A stretch of 64,000 bases of DNA, taken from Pammene aurita (Eukaryota; Arthropoda; Insecta; Lepidoptera; Tortricidae). The notes under the pieces are model-generated. The model did not search any database and was not told the origin of the DNA. It saw only the letters and a program-made list of their open reading frames with translations. The stretch covers positions 16,909,448-16,973,447 of the forward strand of contig OX352293.1 of NCBI GenBank assembly GCA_947086415.1, read 5' to 3'. Made by a program: the position numbers and the translations under genes. The number at the start of each line of letters is the position of its first letter. The stretch's first letter is position 1. Below, one piece after another: positions 25,301-40,300 of the stretch.

Positions 25301-28300
25301 CGGCGTTGTTAGTCGCCACGACTTTAGGCGCCGTCGTCGGCGTGCGACAGCACACCGCGCACACGCGCTCGCCCGGCTCGTTCACGAACGTGCAGTGCTC
25401 GCATTGCCACGACGAGTCCGGCGGCGGGGGCACCGGTCCTAAATTATCCTCTTCTACCTATAGCAAACAATGTAATTCAACTTCAAACAAACAACTTTAA
25501 ACATATATCACGGTATTTAAGAAACTCGGGAAATTAAGTTCAAACATCGCATTTTCTAGTTTTGGTATTATGCAAAGCGTTGTACACGACTTTTTAGATG
25601 TGGATTTAATAGTATAAAAAAACATTTATTAGTCTTCGAATAATCGGTGAACATACATAAATAAAAAAGAAAAAAATAGACAAAACAAAGATCCCGACGA
25701 ATTATAAGGTGCTGTATATTATATATTGATAACCTCCTCCTTCGAAATCTTGAAGTCGGTTGAAAAAGACAACTTAAAACTACCTTACACAAACATACAC
25801 TGACCCTAAACTTACAAACTACCGCATAACAAGAAAAAAACCAAAATAATTAATAACAAAAACCTAAGCTAAATTAAATAAATACACATAATTAATAAAA
25901 TAAGCCACCCTGCATCATCCCCGGCGCAAAGGTGCCCATCACGCTTGCCGCATTTCCGCGTTGAATCGCGATGGACAGCCTCTGCGTCAGGAACGATCCG
26001 CAGAAGGGATCGAGGCCTCTCTCCTGCAGGCGGCGCCCCAATATAAAATAAAATGAAAGATTAAAATTAAATCATCGTTACAAAAATTTACTTACTTCGG
26101 GAGGATTTGCAGCTATCCGTACAGGACTCTGGACTTTAGGTTGAACTGTCTTCCTGTTAGGACTTTGAGGTTTCGGCGGCTCGCGATGGTCGCTCTGCTC
26201 ACTCTCGGAGTCGGCGTCGCTGGACGGCAGCGGCGGCGACGGCGTGCGGTGCTTGGGGCGGCGCGACGCCCGCGAGCGGACACTCATGGCGGGCGACGCG
26301 GCGCGGGACCCAGCGCGGGACGCCGCGCGAGACATTGCGCGGCTTTCCGCTGAAAACGACGTAATTCATGATTTTTAACGTGATGTGATGACACAAAACA
26401 AAACTAGTCAACACAAACATTAGTAGCAGTATGGCCGTTAATTTAATCGTATTGTTCAGCGTAGGCCGCCGGCTAAAAATGATAAATCTTCGTTGGGTGG
26501 CGGGTGTAAAGCCGGTGTGTAATGTACCTCTGCGATAAGGCTGAGGCGTCATCGACGGATGCATATGCGCGTGAGGATGCATGTGCTGCGGCGGGCAGCA
26601 CTGCGGCCAGCCCCAGGGGCCGTGGTCCAGGCTCGCGCAGCTGCCGTAGCGCCACGGCGCGCCGGCGCAGTGCGCGCAGCCCGCGCAGGGCGGGGCCGGC
26701 GCGCCGAGCTCGAGCACGGACGCGCCGCGGCGCATGGGCCGGCCCCAGGTCTGCGCTTGCTGCATCATGTCGGGGCCGTCCCATGTTTCATGCATCATTG
26801 ACGGTTGCACTGGCTGAAAGGTTTAACACATAATGATGCAGTAGTTTACAAAAAAACATGTTTCAGTACCATGACTTAATTTCTTTGTTTCGTCTCTTCT
26901 GCACACCTATAAGTACTCGCAATACTCTTCTAACATATACTTTCGTATTATTGAACACCTAATATTTGAATTTTATATAAATATATTTTTGTCATATTAC
27001 TAGGGTTATTTATAGATTTGGTAACGGCTATAATTAGGTTTAATTTCTAAATTAACATAATCTGTAAACTTAATAAAGAAAAACAATTGTCGGTTTGCAA
27101 AATTAAAATGATGTAAAAGTATGTAAAAATTACCATGTTAGGTGGCACGTTATATGGCAGCATCGCCGCTCTAGGCCGTCCCCAAGTCTGTGCCGCATGG
27201 CCCATGGCGTTATTGTGGTACGGCACAGCTTGAGGGGCAGGAGCGGTAGCTTGATGGTGATTCGTCGGCAAATAAGGCATGCTGCCGACGGGAGCGGAAG
27301 GCGCCTGCGGCAATATCTTGCTCAGGTGGGGAGGTATAGCTTGGACGCCATGGTTGCTTAAAGGCCTTGCCGGTGCTTGGTTTTGTCCCGTCATTGTGGT
27401 GATGGAACCAAGCGTAGCTCGACGTTGCTGCTCTTGCATGGGGGGTCTAGGGCTAGCACTCGATCGGTCGCCGCTGATCTAAAACAAAAATTGAGAATTT
27501 CGTAACAATCTCAAGGAGTTTGCATGAGAAGAAATTTTGATATAGTGATGACTTGGTGTACCTTGTGCCGTCGAGGCGGTGGTACTGGAGCAGTAGTCTT
27601 GGGCGGAAGCGGCGGGCGCTGCTCTTCGCGTATCTGCGTCACGGACAAAGCCTGAAGCAACAAAAGTAATATTTAACACTTAAGTGCCGTAGTGTTGTGA
27701 CCCAAAAAAGACACTAACGGAAATAACACCGTAAATAAATGAAATTTAAACTTTCGGCCCACTTTTGGGGGTCAAATAATTAAGCAAAAAAAGTGTACAA
27801 ACTATAATGAAGCGCTCGTTGTAAGAATGTCGATTTTTAATTTTTAATATTTATTTATTATACAAGGGGCCAAAGTTAATGTTTAACCTCTCGAGACTCG
27901 AGCCAGCGAAACAATCCAAAATAGAGCCACGAGCGTAGCGAGTGGTTCAAAACATGGAATTTTAATTGAGCGTACGAGGACCTTGAATTAACAAACATTT
28001 GCTGCCGAGTATATTACAAGATTTTTCACCACAACACCACAGGAAAAATATAAGCTAAAAAAACAAAGCCAAATAAATGCTATCAAAATTATATAATTCA
28101 AAATCATCTTTTTAAAGTCCATCCTGCCAGATAACGTGAAAAAACAAGTCAATGTACCTAATTACTTTCCCCACATGTGGATAAAATGCGTTTTCCCCCA
28201 CCGTTTCAAGGGATAAAGCGCGTTTCCGAGATGGAGTGGTGAAAAATAAATTGTTTTAAAGTTTTTAGAATTTCGGCGAAATTTACCTCTCGCTCTGTTT

Positions 28301-31300
28301 TTTCAAAATCGAAACCTACGGAAACGAAAAAATCTACGGTCAAGCGTGAGTATCCGACTTAAGATAGAAAACATGTACCTATACAAATTGGGTTACGTAC
28401 GAATCTCTTGGCTCGGTCAGAATGTACAAAAGGGGGGGCGATTTTTAACCACAGGTTAAAAATCGCCCCCCTCCGCTATTGCGGAGCTCCTATTTCGTGT
28501 TATCTTGGCGCTACGCGCCTTATAGAAGAAACCTAACCAACCTAACCTAAACAAACCCTTGGGTAGCTCTGTATCTATTGGTTTTAAAGAAAATTTTATT
28601 TGACTTTTTTATATTTTTTGTTGTATGCTATAGGTTTGCATTTAAAATAGAAAGTACAATTTTAAAAAATCATGAAAATTTCCTAAGTCTCTCTGACTCT
28701 TTGACCTACGTAATCGTGTTAGACCCACAAATAGGACACGAGTCCTGCGATACAGTTTTTTACGTAGGCGAAGTAACGGAACTTGTAATGCTCTTATTAT
28801 TGGCCCTTCGCCAAATTCGTATAATATTTGTAGCACTCACCTAATAGGTGAACACTTTTCGTATCTTTGTCCCGTCTGCCAGCCAATGTTATATTAGTCA
28901 AAGTATATAAATATTCTTATAAACATCATCATTATAATGAAACACAACGCGTCCCGTCATTCACAAATACAATGTAGTGGCTTGTAGGTAATGAGGATAA
29001 AAGCACTAAGCCACGCCGAGATGCTGGCATTGTAATAAATAGGCGTGATGATTTTTTTCATGTGATGATTTAATATTTAATATGTATGGTATCAATCGAT
29101 ACGTTTTGTTGTAAGGATCAATTGTCTATATGAGGCCAATTGCGTTAAAGCAATACAAAAGTAAGAAATTAATGGGACATAAAGTCTGAGATTTGAATTT
29201 GTTTATAATTTATACCCGACTGCCGAAATAATGGACGGTCGCTTCTCAAAACGCTCGTAACAAAATGATGTGCAAAAGTGACATCACGATCAAATAGATG
29301 CAATGTTAAAAGTATCGAAAATTTATGAAATTGCTATTTTTACAATGAAATTTTGCGTTTATGTATATGGTTGCCATACAATTAATTTTACAGTAAAATG
29401 TTAAAAATAGAATAGTTTTTTTTTAAATTTCGTACTTACTTTAAATCGTAAAATTTTGAAATTCTAAACCCCTATATTTGAACCAAATTTCAGTAGATTT
29501 TTTTAATTTTTTACTTTGGATAAGTTGATCATTTTGCAGCCTATAAACTAAACAAATTTTTATTGCATAATTGAAGATGTGTCATCAATTCCATATTCCC
29601 CATTATTTAAAAATAACTCTTTGGATAGATCAAATCCATACACTCCTAAAAAAATACACTAGAAACCATTTATAGTCTGTGGGTTTTAACCTCATTAGTG
29701 CGATACCGAAATTTTTTTACGTGCCTTCTGCTTTTGGTTTCACAAAATCGGTGGTAATTAAGCAAACGAGCCTTTATAATCTTAATATTTTGTATATAGG
29801 CGTTGCGAGATCTTAGGTGCATTATTTTGTCAGGGGCTAGGTCGACAGTCCCCTATTTTGACACGGAAATTGAAAAATTCCATTTTCAAAATGTTATTTT
29901 ATTCATTTCTTATGAAGTTAGTCGAAATGCCAGAACTTTTCCAATTTTTGGGATATTTCCGTAAAATGCACATCTTTAGACCTACGTAGGTATTTACTTA
30001 CGGATTACGCATTACGGTGGTTCCCGTGTTCGAATATCGAAGTAAGTGAATTCATAACCCCAAATTTAATAATCTACATATATCTATGTATAAATGGGAG
30101 GATGGTTGTCAAGTTGTCATGTACCTGTCTCTGGTGGTGCCTGCGCTTAGGATGGCGGTGGTACATGTCGTCGCAGGAGGCGCAGAGCGCGCGGCGGCCG
30201 CACTCGGCGCACCGCACGCGCGCGCCGCCGCCGCCGCACAGCCCGCACGACGCGCCGGCCTCTGCGGGGTGGCCTGAACAATAACAACACTCAACTAATA
30301 CGTTCTTTATGTTGTGGCGTAAGATTCTGTTTTTGGCATAGCTGGGCACCGTTAATCAAATAGTTAACTTCGTTAATCGTTAATCCGCTACAAAAAAAGT
30401 TAGGTTCGTTAAACGTTAAAGCGTTACATTTCGGAAGAATTAACGCAAGTTAACGTTAATCGTTAATCCGTTAATATGTGTAAAATTGCATTTTTATATC
30501 TTTTCATTAGTGAACTTATAAAACCTGTTGGTTAAGGTTCTGTAATTTATAATAACAACAAACAAAACAGTCGTCACTCTAAGCACCGGCGCTAAGTAAT
30601 GAAATGATCAAACGAAACAAATCTCTTCGCAGTTTTCTCACTCGCACGCGCCGGCAAAATATATCTAGTTTTGTTTTTGTTTCACTCGCTGCCACGCGCC
30701 GCCCGGCACTTGTCGTTCGTTTCATACTTGTCTGAACCTGTTTTTCGCGCCGCGCCGCGGTGCCGTGCGGTAAATAGTAGGCATTGGATTAACGATTAAC
30801 GGACTTCTGCATATTAACGGAAGTTAACGTGTCCGTTAACATTTTTAAAAGTTAACTTAAAAGTTAATCCGTTAATCAAAATGTTAACTTCGTTAATTAA
30901 CGATTAACGGATTAACGAGTTAATGCCCAGCTATGGTTTTTGGTATGGAGCTCATAGACAATTTCAGCACAGTGTTGAATTTTTGTCTGTAGGCTGAAAT
31001 CGCCTCATATGTGCGGTTTGGTCTATCTAGGGTTACGTAACATTTGTCGTAGTTAAACTTTTTGAAATGAGAGCCAATAATATAATAACACCCAAGTTAT
31101 TCATTATTAATTTTTGTACAGTCGCCATCAGATATATCGGAGTGACCAAGGTGGTCACAAATATCTGAACAACGCCTCTATTTGTCGAGGCGATAAAGTG
31201 CATTTTCAGATATTTTTGAGTATCTTGGCTGCTCCGATACCTATATTTGATGGCGACTGTACTTAATGAATTTTTTACACCCCTAACTTATCGCTAATTA

Positions 31301-34300
31301 GGAAATGTGATTGACAAAATGGTAAAATCATGATAAAGTTTGCCGGAAAAAATGAAGTATAAAAATTTACTGCACATCATCCTTTAAAGAAAAAAATCCT
31401 TCCATCCTTTTCTTTCGATTGAGTAAGCATCGATGGCTCAGTTGGTCAGAGCGGTCGGACCGATGTTCCGAAAGGTCGCAAGTTCGAATCTTGCTCGACG
31501 CAGTGAATTTTTCCATTTTTCTTTCAATTATAAAATTGAAATTTCGCTTGCAGACGTTTCTGCTTAGTACAAAATTAATCCTTTAATTAAAGAAACCATA
31601 ACTGATAGAGTTGTGAACTGAACAATGTTGGTATAGTACGATTTTTTTAAGATGTCGGAATTTTCGGTAGAACTCCTTAGTAAGATTCCGTCATCTTAAA
31701 AAAATACCACTATACATATTATACATTGTAATAATAAGGTACACCTACCTACGAACAATCACAGATGGTTTTAAAATTGCTTTAGAAATCTACAATAAAA
31801 TCGATGTATCTCTGAAAGCTATAACAGTCCTGTAACTAGGTTTATGGTGCTGAAAGCGTCAGCGCAGTTGTTGAACCCACATAAAATCAGATGCTAACCA
31901 TTGAGTATTACTAAACCGCGATTAGAATGGGATTGAGACAGCTGTCAATCCATATTAATTTTGACGTAAGTGTATGGCAAATCTGCCAAGTCTAATCCCA
32001 TTCTCATCGCGGTTTAGTAATAACAGGAGATGACATCCCTAAGAAATTATTTGTGAAAATCACTACAAGTCTGACATTGATTTTGGACCACTGACATGAT
32101 TACACGCAAGTGTCAAACATTTTTAAAAATCTAATACTAAACGAAAAGGCTTTTTGCATGATAACAAACTGTAAAAATAATTCTAAAAATAGTAATAAAA
32201 GCCATGGAATTACATTTCATAGGTAAGTAAGGGCAAAGATTGGTGTTAAACTAATTTAAAATATGAATGTTGGCGTTGCGACGCCATATTCCTTGGTGCA
32301 CAGATTAATGTCGCAGAAGTAACAACATATGTGCCTACACTTGATTTACCTACATTATTTGTTTAGTAGTACTCAGCATAAACATATTTACTTAATAAAC
32401 ATATTTTAAATAAGTACGTTAGGTAATATTTAGTTCATTAAACATATTTTATTTTACAACAAGGGCGAATTTAATAAAATTGTTAATGCGAGTAAAATAC
32501 ATAGCAAATATTTTTATATGATTTGAATTTAAAACTTAAATATCTAAATATCATCCATGTTATACCTACTTACATAATGTTTTTTTTTCATCCGTGCGAG
32601 GAAATCAATGTCATTTCAAGTAAATATCAAGGATCATTAACCCTCAAAGTTCGTATTGGAAGGCGCTTGTCGGCAAAAATTGTATTTTTCTCTATTCGTT
32701 CCTTAAACTCTAGGGTAAGAAGGAAAATAAACATTAGATACACATGAAACAATTACTTAGTTAATTACGTTTCCTTACAAAATTTGTTTAGGCAGAATAT
32801 GAATTATAACAAAACAGTGTCACATCTTTTTTGTTAAAGCTACTCTTTGATTCAGTGACAGCTGTCAACCGCCAAACATGGCGCACAAAATTTGTTCTAG
32901 ATAGCGCATCTAGTAGAATACATAATACTAACTGATGCTAATGCTACGCGAGGATCAAGTTTTGTTTCTAGTTTCGCATAATACGTAATATCAGCATAAG
33001 TTGTTTTCTTGGTACCTAGCGATCAAAACGTTTAAGGTAAAGTATTATTTGCTGCAATCATTGAGTAACAGGAAAAGACATCCCTAAAAAATTATTTGTA
33101 CCATGAGTTTTAGTGAAAATCACTACAAGTCTGACAGTGGCTGTTGGACCACAGACATGATTACACGCGACGTCAAAAAAATTTAAAAATCAAATTCTAA
33201 ACGTAAAGGCTTCTTGCGTGATAATAAACTGTAAAAATAATTCTAAAAATAGTAATAAAAGCCGCGGAATTACATTCCATAGGTAAGTAAGTGCAAAGTT
33301 TGGTGTTAAATTAATTTAAAATATTAATGTTGGCGGTGCGACGCCATATTCCTTGGCGCACAGATTAATGTCGCAGAAGTAACACAGCATATGTGCCTAC
33401 ACTTGATATACCTTGACATTGTTACACTTGATATTGTTTGTTATTTACGTAATAAGCATGTTTTAGATAAGAACGATAGGTAATGTTTAGTTCATTAAAC
33501 ATATATTTATTGTTCATAAAGGGCGATTTTGCTAAAATTGTTAATGCGAGTAAAATACATAGAAACGGTTTTTATGATTTGAATTTAAAACTTAAATATC
33601 GAAATATCACCCGTGTAATACGTACTTACACAATATTTTTTCATTCGTGCGATGAAATCAATGTAATTTTAAGTATATCATTAACCCCCAAAGTTCGTAT
33701 TGAAAGGTGCTTGTCGGCGAAAATAGTATTTTACTTCATTCGTTCCTAAAACTCTAGGGTAAGGAGCAAAATAAACATTAGGTATACAAAAAACAATAAT
33801 TTAGTTAATTACGTTTCCTCACAAAATTTCTTTAGGCAGAAAATGCATTTTGTCAAAACAGTGTTACGTCAGTTCTGTTAAAGCTACTCTTTGATTCAGT
33901 GACAGCTGTCAACCGCCAAACATGGGGCACAAAATTTGTTCTAGATAGCTCATCTAGTAAAATACATAATACATCAATGGCTGCAATTGTGTTTTTAATA
34001 CCTCATGTGTCTTTTGTAAATTAGAAATTAATATAGTGGCGGTTTTATTAACATTAGAATTATTCCTCCACTTTACTTTCACTTGCATTTCTAAATGACA
34101 ACTTAGAATGACAAGCGTAGGGTTTTCATTATTCCATAGCCTTCATGGTGTTTGTCTTAGATAATTAAACCAACGTGTTTGTGGCAGTTAAGAGTCCGGT
34201 AACGATTTTTTATCGATTTGGCTCAACTTCGATACTATTTTGCAGTAACTAACAAAACTTCTATTAGTTGATATCATGTTGATATAGTTGATATCATGTT

Positions 34301-37300
34301 GATATACTTATACGTATTTAGAAATATCGTTTCTTTTTATTACTGCTAAGGGGAACACCTTTTCGATTTTATGTTTCATTCATAAATCATTCACCGTAAT
34401 CAAACAGCTGTTTTGCGATTTTTGCTTGGAGAGGTGAAAAAAGTAAGATTTTTGTTGGTCAAAATTAAACTAGTACGTAAAATATATAGCCATAGCCCAC
34501 CGAACGAAGGAAAACTTAGAGGAAATAATTCGTGTATACTTAGCCGAATTTTGGTTTAGTAGGCAAAGGTATCTTGCACAACATACTAAAAGTACCGGTG
34601 GATGGGGGCGCCGCTAACGGGGAGGGAGGGTGTAAAGTAAAGGTCCCTTTTTTTGGTTTTTCGTAAATAACTCGGTAACGGGGGCTCATACGAAATAATG
34701 TCCTTTTATTGAATTCATCCACATATAATTTCTATAAAAAAGATTCTTTGCACTTTTTTTCCGGGATCAATGTTTAATGAGATATCGAGGAAATACGATA
34801 AACACTTTTTTAAACTTTCGAAGCTTTTAGAATTATTTACGAAACTTTTACTTAAATCCAAAAATTGTTTTAGAATATTCTTTTTTTTTAAACCTATCCA
34901 ACGATATCAACCTATCCCCCCACTTCATGTGTACGGGAGGTACTTAAAAAAATAATATTTTTTTAGTTTTTTTTACTCCAATCGTAATGTGTGGGGTATC
35001 GTTGGATCGTTGGACAAGTTTTGGATAAAACGAACACCTTCGCAAATAATAGCTCAGAAATTGTAAGACACCTTTATACAACTACACCAAAATTCGGCTA
35101 TACACGAATTATTTCCCCTATCAGGCAGTTCGGTGAGCTAATATAAACGTAAACGTTGGAAAAAGAGTCGTATTAGGAATAAGTAGAAATTTTTTTTTGT
35201 AATATATTTTATAACCCAGAGCTAATTTTAAGAAAAATTGCCTACGTTTAGGTGATATTTTTGGGATTGTATTAAGAGGCCTTAGTCCCATGAACGTTCC
35301 TCAATTTCACGAAATCTTACTCGATAGATGGCAGTAGCGCTCAGTACGCGACCGCTGGCAATGATCGACGATCGAACGATCTTGATCGTTTTCAACTTCA
35401 ATTACAAGTAAAATTCTTTTTACGCATAAGTTACACACAGGCTATTTATTCTACGACGGTGGCAAACAAGCATGCGGCCTGCCTGATGGCAAGCAGCTAC
35501 CGTAACCTATGGACGCCTGTAACTCCACAGGAGTCACATGCGCGTTGCCGACCCTTTACAAAAAGGAGGATTCACTGTGTTGACGGCTAAAGGAACAAGA
35601 GGGTCCCTCATCGTCAACACACTGGGTCCTCTTTGAGCTCTTTGGCAACCTTACTCACCAGCAGGAACACAACACTATGAGAAGGGTCTAGTGCTATTTG
35701 GCTGTTGGTTTCTTTATGGTGGAGGTACTTCCCCAGTCGGGCTCTGCTCCAGAATTAAAGTGTTTCAATTTATACGCATCTAACACCAAAGACGGGTAAT
35801 CACTTAATCAGTAGGGACTGTTGGAGATACTTTTCGAATTAAAAGTATAATAAATTTCGAATTTCGAAAATTAGGTTTGTTTTAAATTCCAATATGGCTG
35901 AAATATTTTTTTTTGTTAAAACGGTCATGGTAGCCAATTTCGACTACTTCGGTGTGTAGATTTCGAAAATAATGTCTATTTTGAAATCTAAGACCGCGGT
36001 CATATACTTTTCTGGTAAAAATCATCATGTTAGTCGTTTTCGATTAATTCAGGGGTGTAGATTTCGAAAATAAGGACCGTTTTAAAATCAAAGATTGCGG
36101 AAACGGAAAATTCTGTCAAAATCGTCATGGTAGTCATTTCCGACTAATTCGGGTAAGCAGATATCGAAAATAATGTCTATTTTGAAATCCAAGATGGCGG
36201 TCATACACCTTTTTAGTAAAAATCGTTATGGCAGTCATTTTCCATTAATTCAGGGATGTAGATTTCGAAAATAAAGACAATTTTAAAATCCAAGATGGCG
36301 GAAAGGGATAATTTTGTCAAAATCGTCATGGTAGTCATTTTCGACTAATTAGGGTGTGCAGATTTCGAAAATGATGTCTATTTTGAAATCCAAGACCGCG
36401 GTCATACACTTTTTTGGTAAAAATCATCATGTCAATCGTTTTCGATTAATTCAGGGGTGTAGATTTCGCAAATAAGGACCGTTTTAAAATCAAAGATGGC
36501 GGAAACAGAAAATTCTGTCAAAATCGTCATGGTAGTCATTTCCGACTTATTCGTGTAAGCAGATATCGAAAATAATGTATATTTTGAAATCAAAGATTGC
36601 GGTCACACACCTTTTTGGTAAAAATCGTTATAGTAGTAATTTTCTATTAATTCAGGGAAGTAGATTTCGAAAATAAAGACCGTTTTAAAATCCTAGATGG
36701 CGGAAATGGATAATTTTGTCAAAATCGTCATTTCTAAGTAGACATTATTTTCGAAATCTACACCCCTCAATTAATCGGATATGACTACCATAACGATTTT
36801 TACCATTAAGTGTTTGACCGCCATCTTGGATTATTTTCGAAATCTGCACACCCGAATTAGTCGGAAATGAATACCATGACGATTTTGACAGAATTTTCCG
36901 TTTCCGCCATCTTTGATTTTAAAACGGTTCCTATTTTCGAAATCTACACCCCTGATTTAATCTAAAATGACTACCATAACGGTTTTTACCATAAAGTGTT
37001 TGACCGCCATCTTGGATTTCTTAATAGACATTATTTTCGAATTCTGCACACCCGAATTAGTCGGAAATGACTACCATGACGATTTTGACAGAATTTTCCG
37101 TTTCCGCCATCTTTGATTTTAAAACGGTCCTTATTTTCGAAATCTACACCCCTGAATTAATCGAAAATGACTACCATAACGATTTTTACCAAAAAAGTGT
37201 TTGACCGCCATCTTGGATTGCTAAATAGACATTATTTTAGAAATCTGCACACCCGTATTAGTCGGAAATGACTACCATGACGATTTTGACAGAATTTTCC

Positions 37301-40300
37301 GTTTCCGCCATCTTTGATTTTAAAACGGTCCTTATTTTCGAAATCTACACCCCTGAATTAATATAAAATGACTACCATAACGATTTTTACCAAAAAAGTG
37401 TTTGACCGCCATCTTGGATTTCTAAATAGACATTATTTTCGAAATCTGCACACCCGAATTAGTCGGCAATGACTACCATGACGATTTTGACAGAATTTCC
37501 CGTTTCCGGCATCTTTGATTTTAAAACGGTCCTTATTTTCGAAATCTACACCCCTGAATTAATATAAAATGGCTACCATAACGATTTTTACCAAAAAAGT
37601 GTTTGACCGCCATCTTGGATTTCTAAATAGACATTATTTTCGAAATCTGCACACCCGAATTAGTCGGCAATGACTACCATGACGATTTTGACAGAATTTT
37701 CCGTTTCCGGCATCTTTGATTTTAAAACCGTCCTTTTGTCCGAAATCTGCACCCCTGAATTAATCGGATATGAGTACCATAACGATTTTTACCATAAAGT
37801 GTTTGACCGCCATCTTGGATTTCTAAATAGACATTATTTTCGAAATCTGCACACTCGAATTAGTCGGCAATGACTACCATGACGATTTTGACAGAATTTT
37901 CCGTTTCCGGCATCTTTGATTTTAAAACCGTCCTTTTTTCCGAAATCTGCACCCCTGAATTAATCGGATATCACTACCATAACGATTTTTACCATAAAGT
38001 GTTTGACCGCCATCTTGGAGTTCTAAATAGACATTATTTTCGAAATCTGCACACCCGAATTAGTCGGAAATGACTATCATGACGATTTTGACAGAATTTT
38101 CCGTTTCCGCCATCTTTGATTTTAAAACCGTCCTTTTTTCCGAAATCTGCACCCCTGAATTAATCGGATATCACTACCATAACGATTTTTACCATAAAGT
38201 GTTTGACCGCCATCTTGGATTTCTAAATAGACATTATTTTCGAAATCTGCACACCCGAATTAGTCGGAAATGACTACCATGACGATTTTGACAGAATTTT
38301 CCGTTTCCGCCATCTTTGATTTTAAAACGGTCCTTATTTTCGAAATCTACACCCCTGAATTAATCGAAATGACTACCATAACGATTTTTACCAAAAAAGT
38401 GTTAACCCCCAATTTTGGATTTCTAAATAGACATTATTTTAGAAATCTGCAAACCCGAATTAGTCGGAAATGACTACCATGACGATTTTGACAGAATTTT
38501 CCGTTTCCGCCATCTTTGATTTTAAAACGGTCTTTATTTTCGAAATCTACACCCCTGAATTAATATAAAATGACTACCATAACGATTTTTACCAAAAAAG
38601 TGTTTGACCGCCATCTTGGATTTCTAAATAGACATTATTTTCGAAATCTGCACACCCGAATTAGTCGGCAATGACTACCATGACGATTTTGACAGAATTT
38701 TCCGTTTCCGCCATCTTTGATTTTAAAACGGTCCCTATTTTCGAAATCTACACCCCTGAATTAATCGAAAATGACTACCATAACGGTTTTTACCAAAAAA
38801 GTGTTTGACCGCCATCTTGGATTTCTAAATAGACATTATTTTCGAAATCTGCACACCCGAATTAGTCGGAAATGACTACCATGGCGATATTGACAAAATT
38901 GTCTAGTTTTCAAATAACGAATCATTTAATAATATTAAGGGCCTGTTTCACAATCTCCAGATAAACTTATCTGCCAGTTAAAATTATTGCTATCCTTATC
39001 TCCAGTACTATAAAAGAAAAGACAGATATGCTTTAACTGGAGATTGTGAAACAGGCCATAAGTAAAGTAAATATTTCAATTTTTATTTCAAGGATCTTTA
39101 TAATTCAATCGCACTTCTCGCAACTATAGGGCAATGGAAACAGGTCACTACGTGTTGGGGATTTCATACAAGGTTACCCGTTTTAGTGGCCTCTTAGTGT
39201 ATCTAGCTGGCAAACTTACGTAATGCGCGTAGGACGATTTAGCACAGGTCCGTCGTCTGTGAGCTCTCGTTCCATACTGAGCCAGAGGCGACGGCGCGAT
39301 GTGTTTTGTCAAGTTTTGAACCGATTTAGAGTCATCTTCAAAAAATTACACTTTATTTAAATTTTGCGTTACAGTAATGATTTTTTTTTCGTGGTAGATC
39401 TATAGCTGAACTTTGATATATTTATATTTTTAGGGCAGAATATTTATAGGACTTCCTTGAAAAATATTAAATGTAAACCCGTTTTCATCAAAAAATCTGC
39501 AATATTCAGAAGGTATTTTGTCTATTATCTAAGATGAATCTTAAATTTTTCTTACCATGGCCGTCTTGAACATGATATACTGAAATGAATTGCATTCAAA
39601 TTTTATAAGAAAGGTTTCCTTTATTTGAGTAATCTGAAAAAAAACCAGACATCTAACTGCAAACTCTGAAGAGGCCTGCCAAGAGAAGCCATGTTTTTCA
39701 GGTTTTTTTCTCAAAAATGTATTTTTTTTCCCATGGCCGTCTAGATTAAAGAACGGACTATTATATTATATGCATTAAAAGTTAATTTAAAAACACAAAG
39801 TATTTTCGCTATAACCTCCGAAGGAAATGATGCATTTCGCAAAATACGCGCATTTTGGGACTATGGCCTCTTAAAGTATTTCATATAAATAGAAATTAAC
39901 GTAGAAATAAACTTGACTTAATGCTTTACTCAAAATGCTTAAATATAAAACAAATTATAGGGCATAACAAAAAAAAATAATCAAGCCACAAGTTGGCCTG
40001 AATCAACATCCTCACTAAACAAGCTCTTACAGCAATGCTCTCAAAAATTACCTGTCGGTGGCCTCGGAGGCGTGGGTGGTGGCTGCAGCTTGGCGTTGAC
40101 ATACTCCTCGGTAGGGAATTCCACCACCTCGTAATCTGGCTCAGGCTTGGCGAGGGGCGCGCGAGTCGCGGGCACGGCTTGGCGTGCGAGTGGCGTGCCC
40201 GGCACTTGGCGAGACTGCGGCATGCCCGGCGTCTGGCGTGCGAACTGCGGCGTGCCCGGCGTCTGGCGTGTGAACTGTGGCGTTCCCGGCGCCGGGTGCG

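Noticed and set aside
37670..38473. Four similar 67-aa plus-strand ORFs 200 bp apart, looking like a repeated protein domain
   Set aside because: They follow the period of the 200-bp satellite; no splice signals, and the frame changes with each indel.
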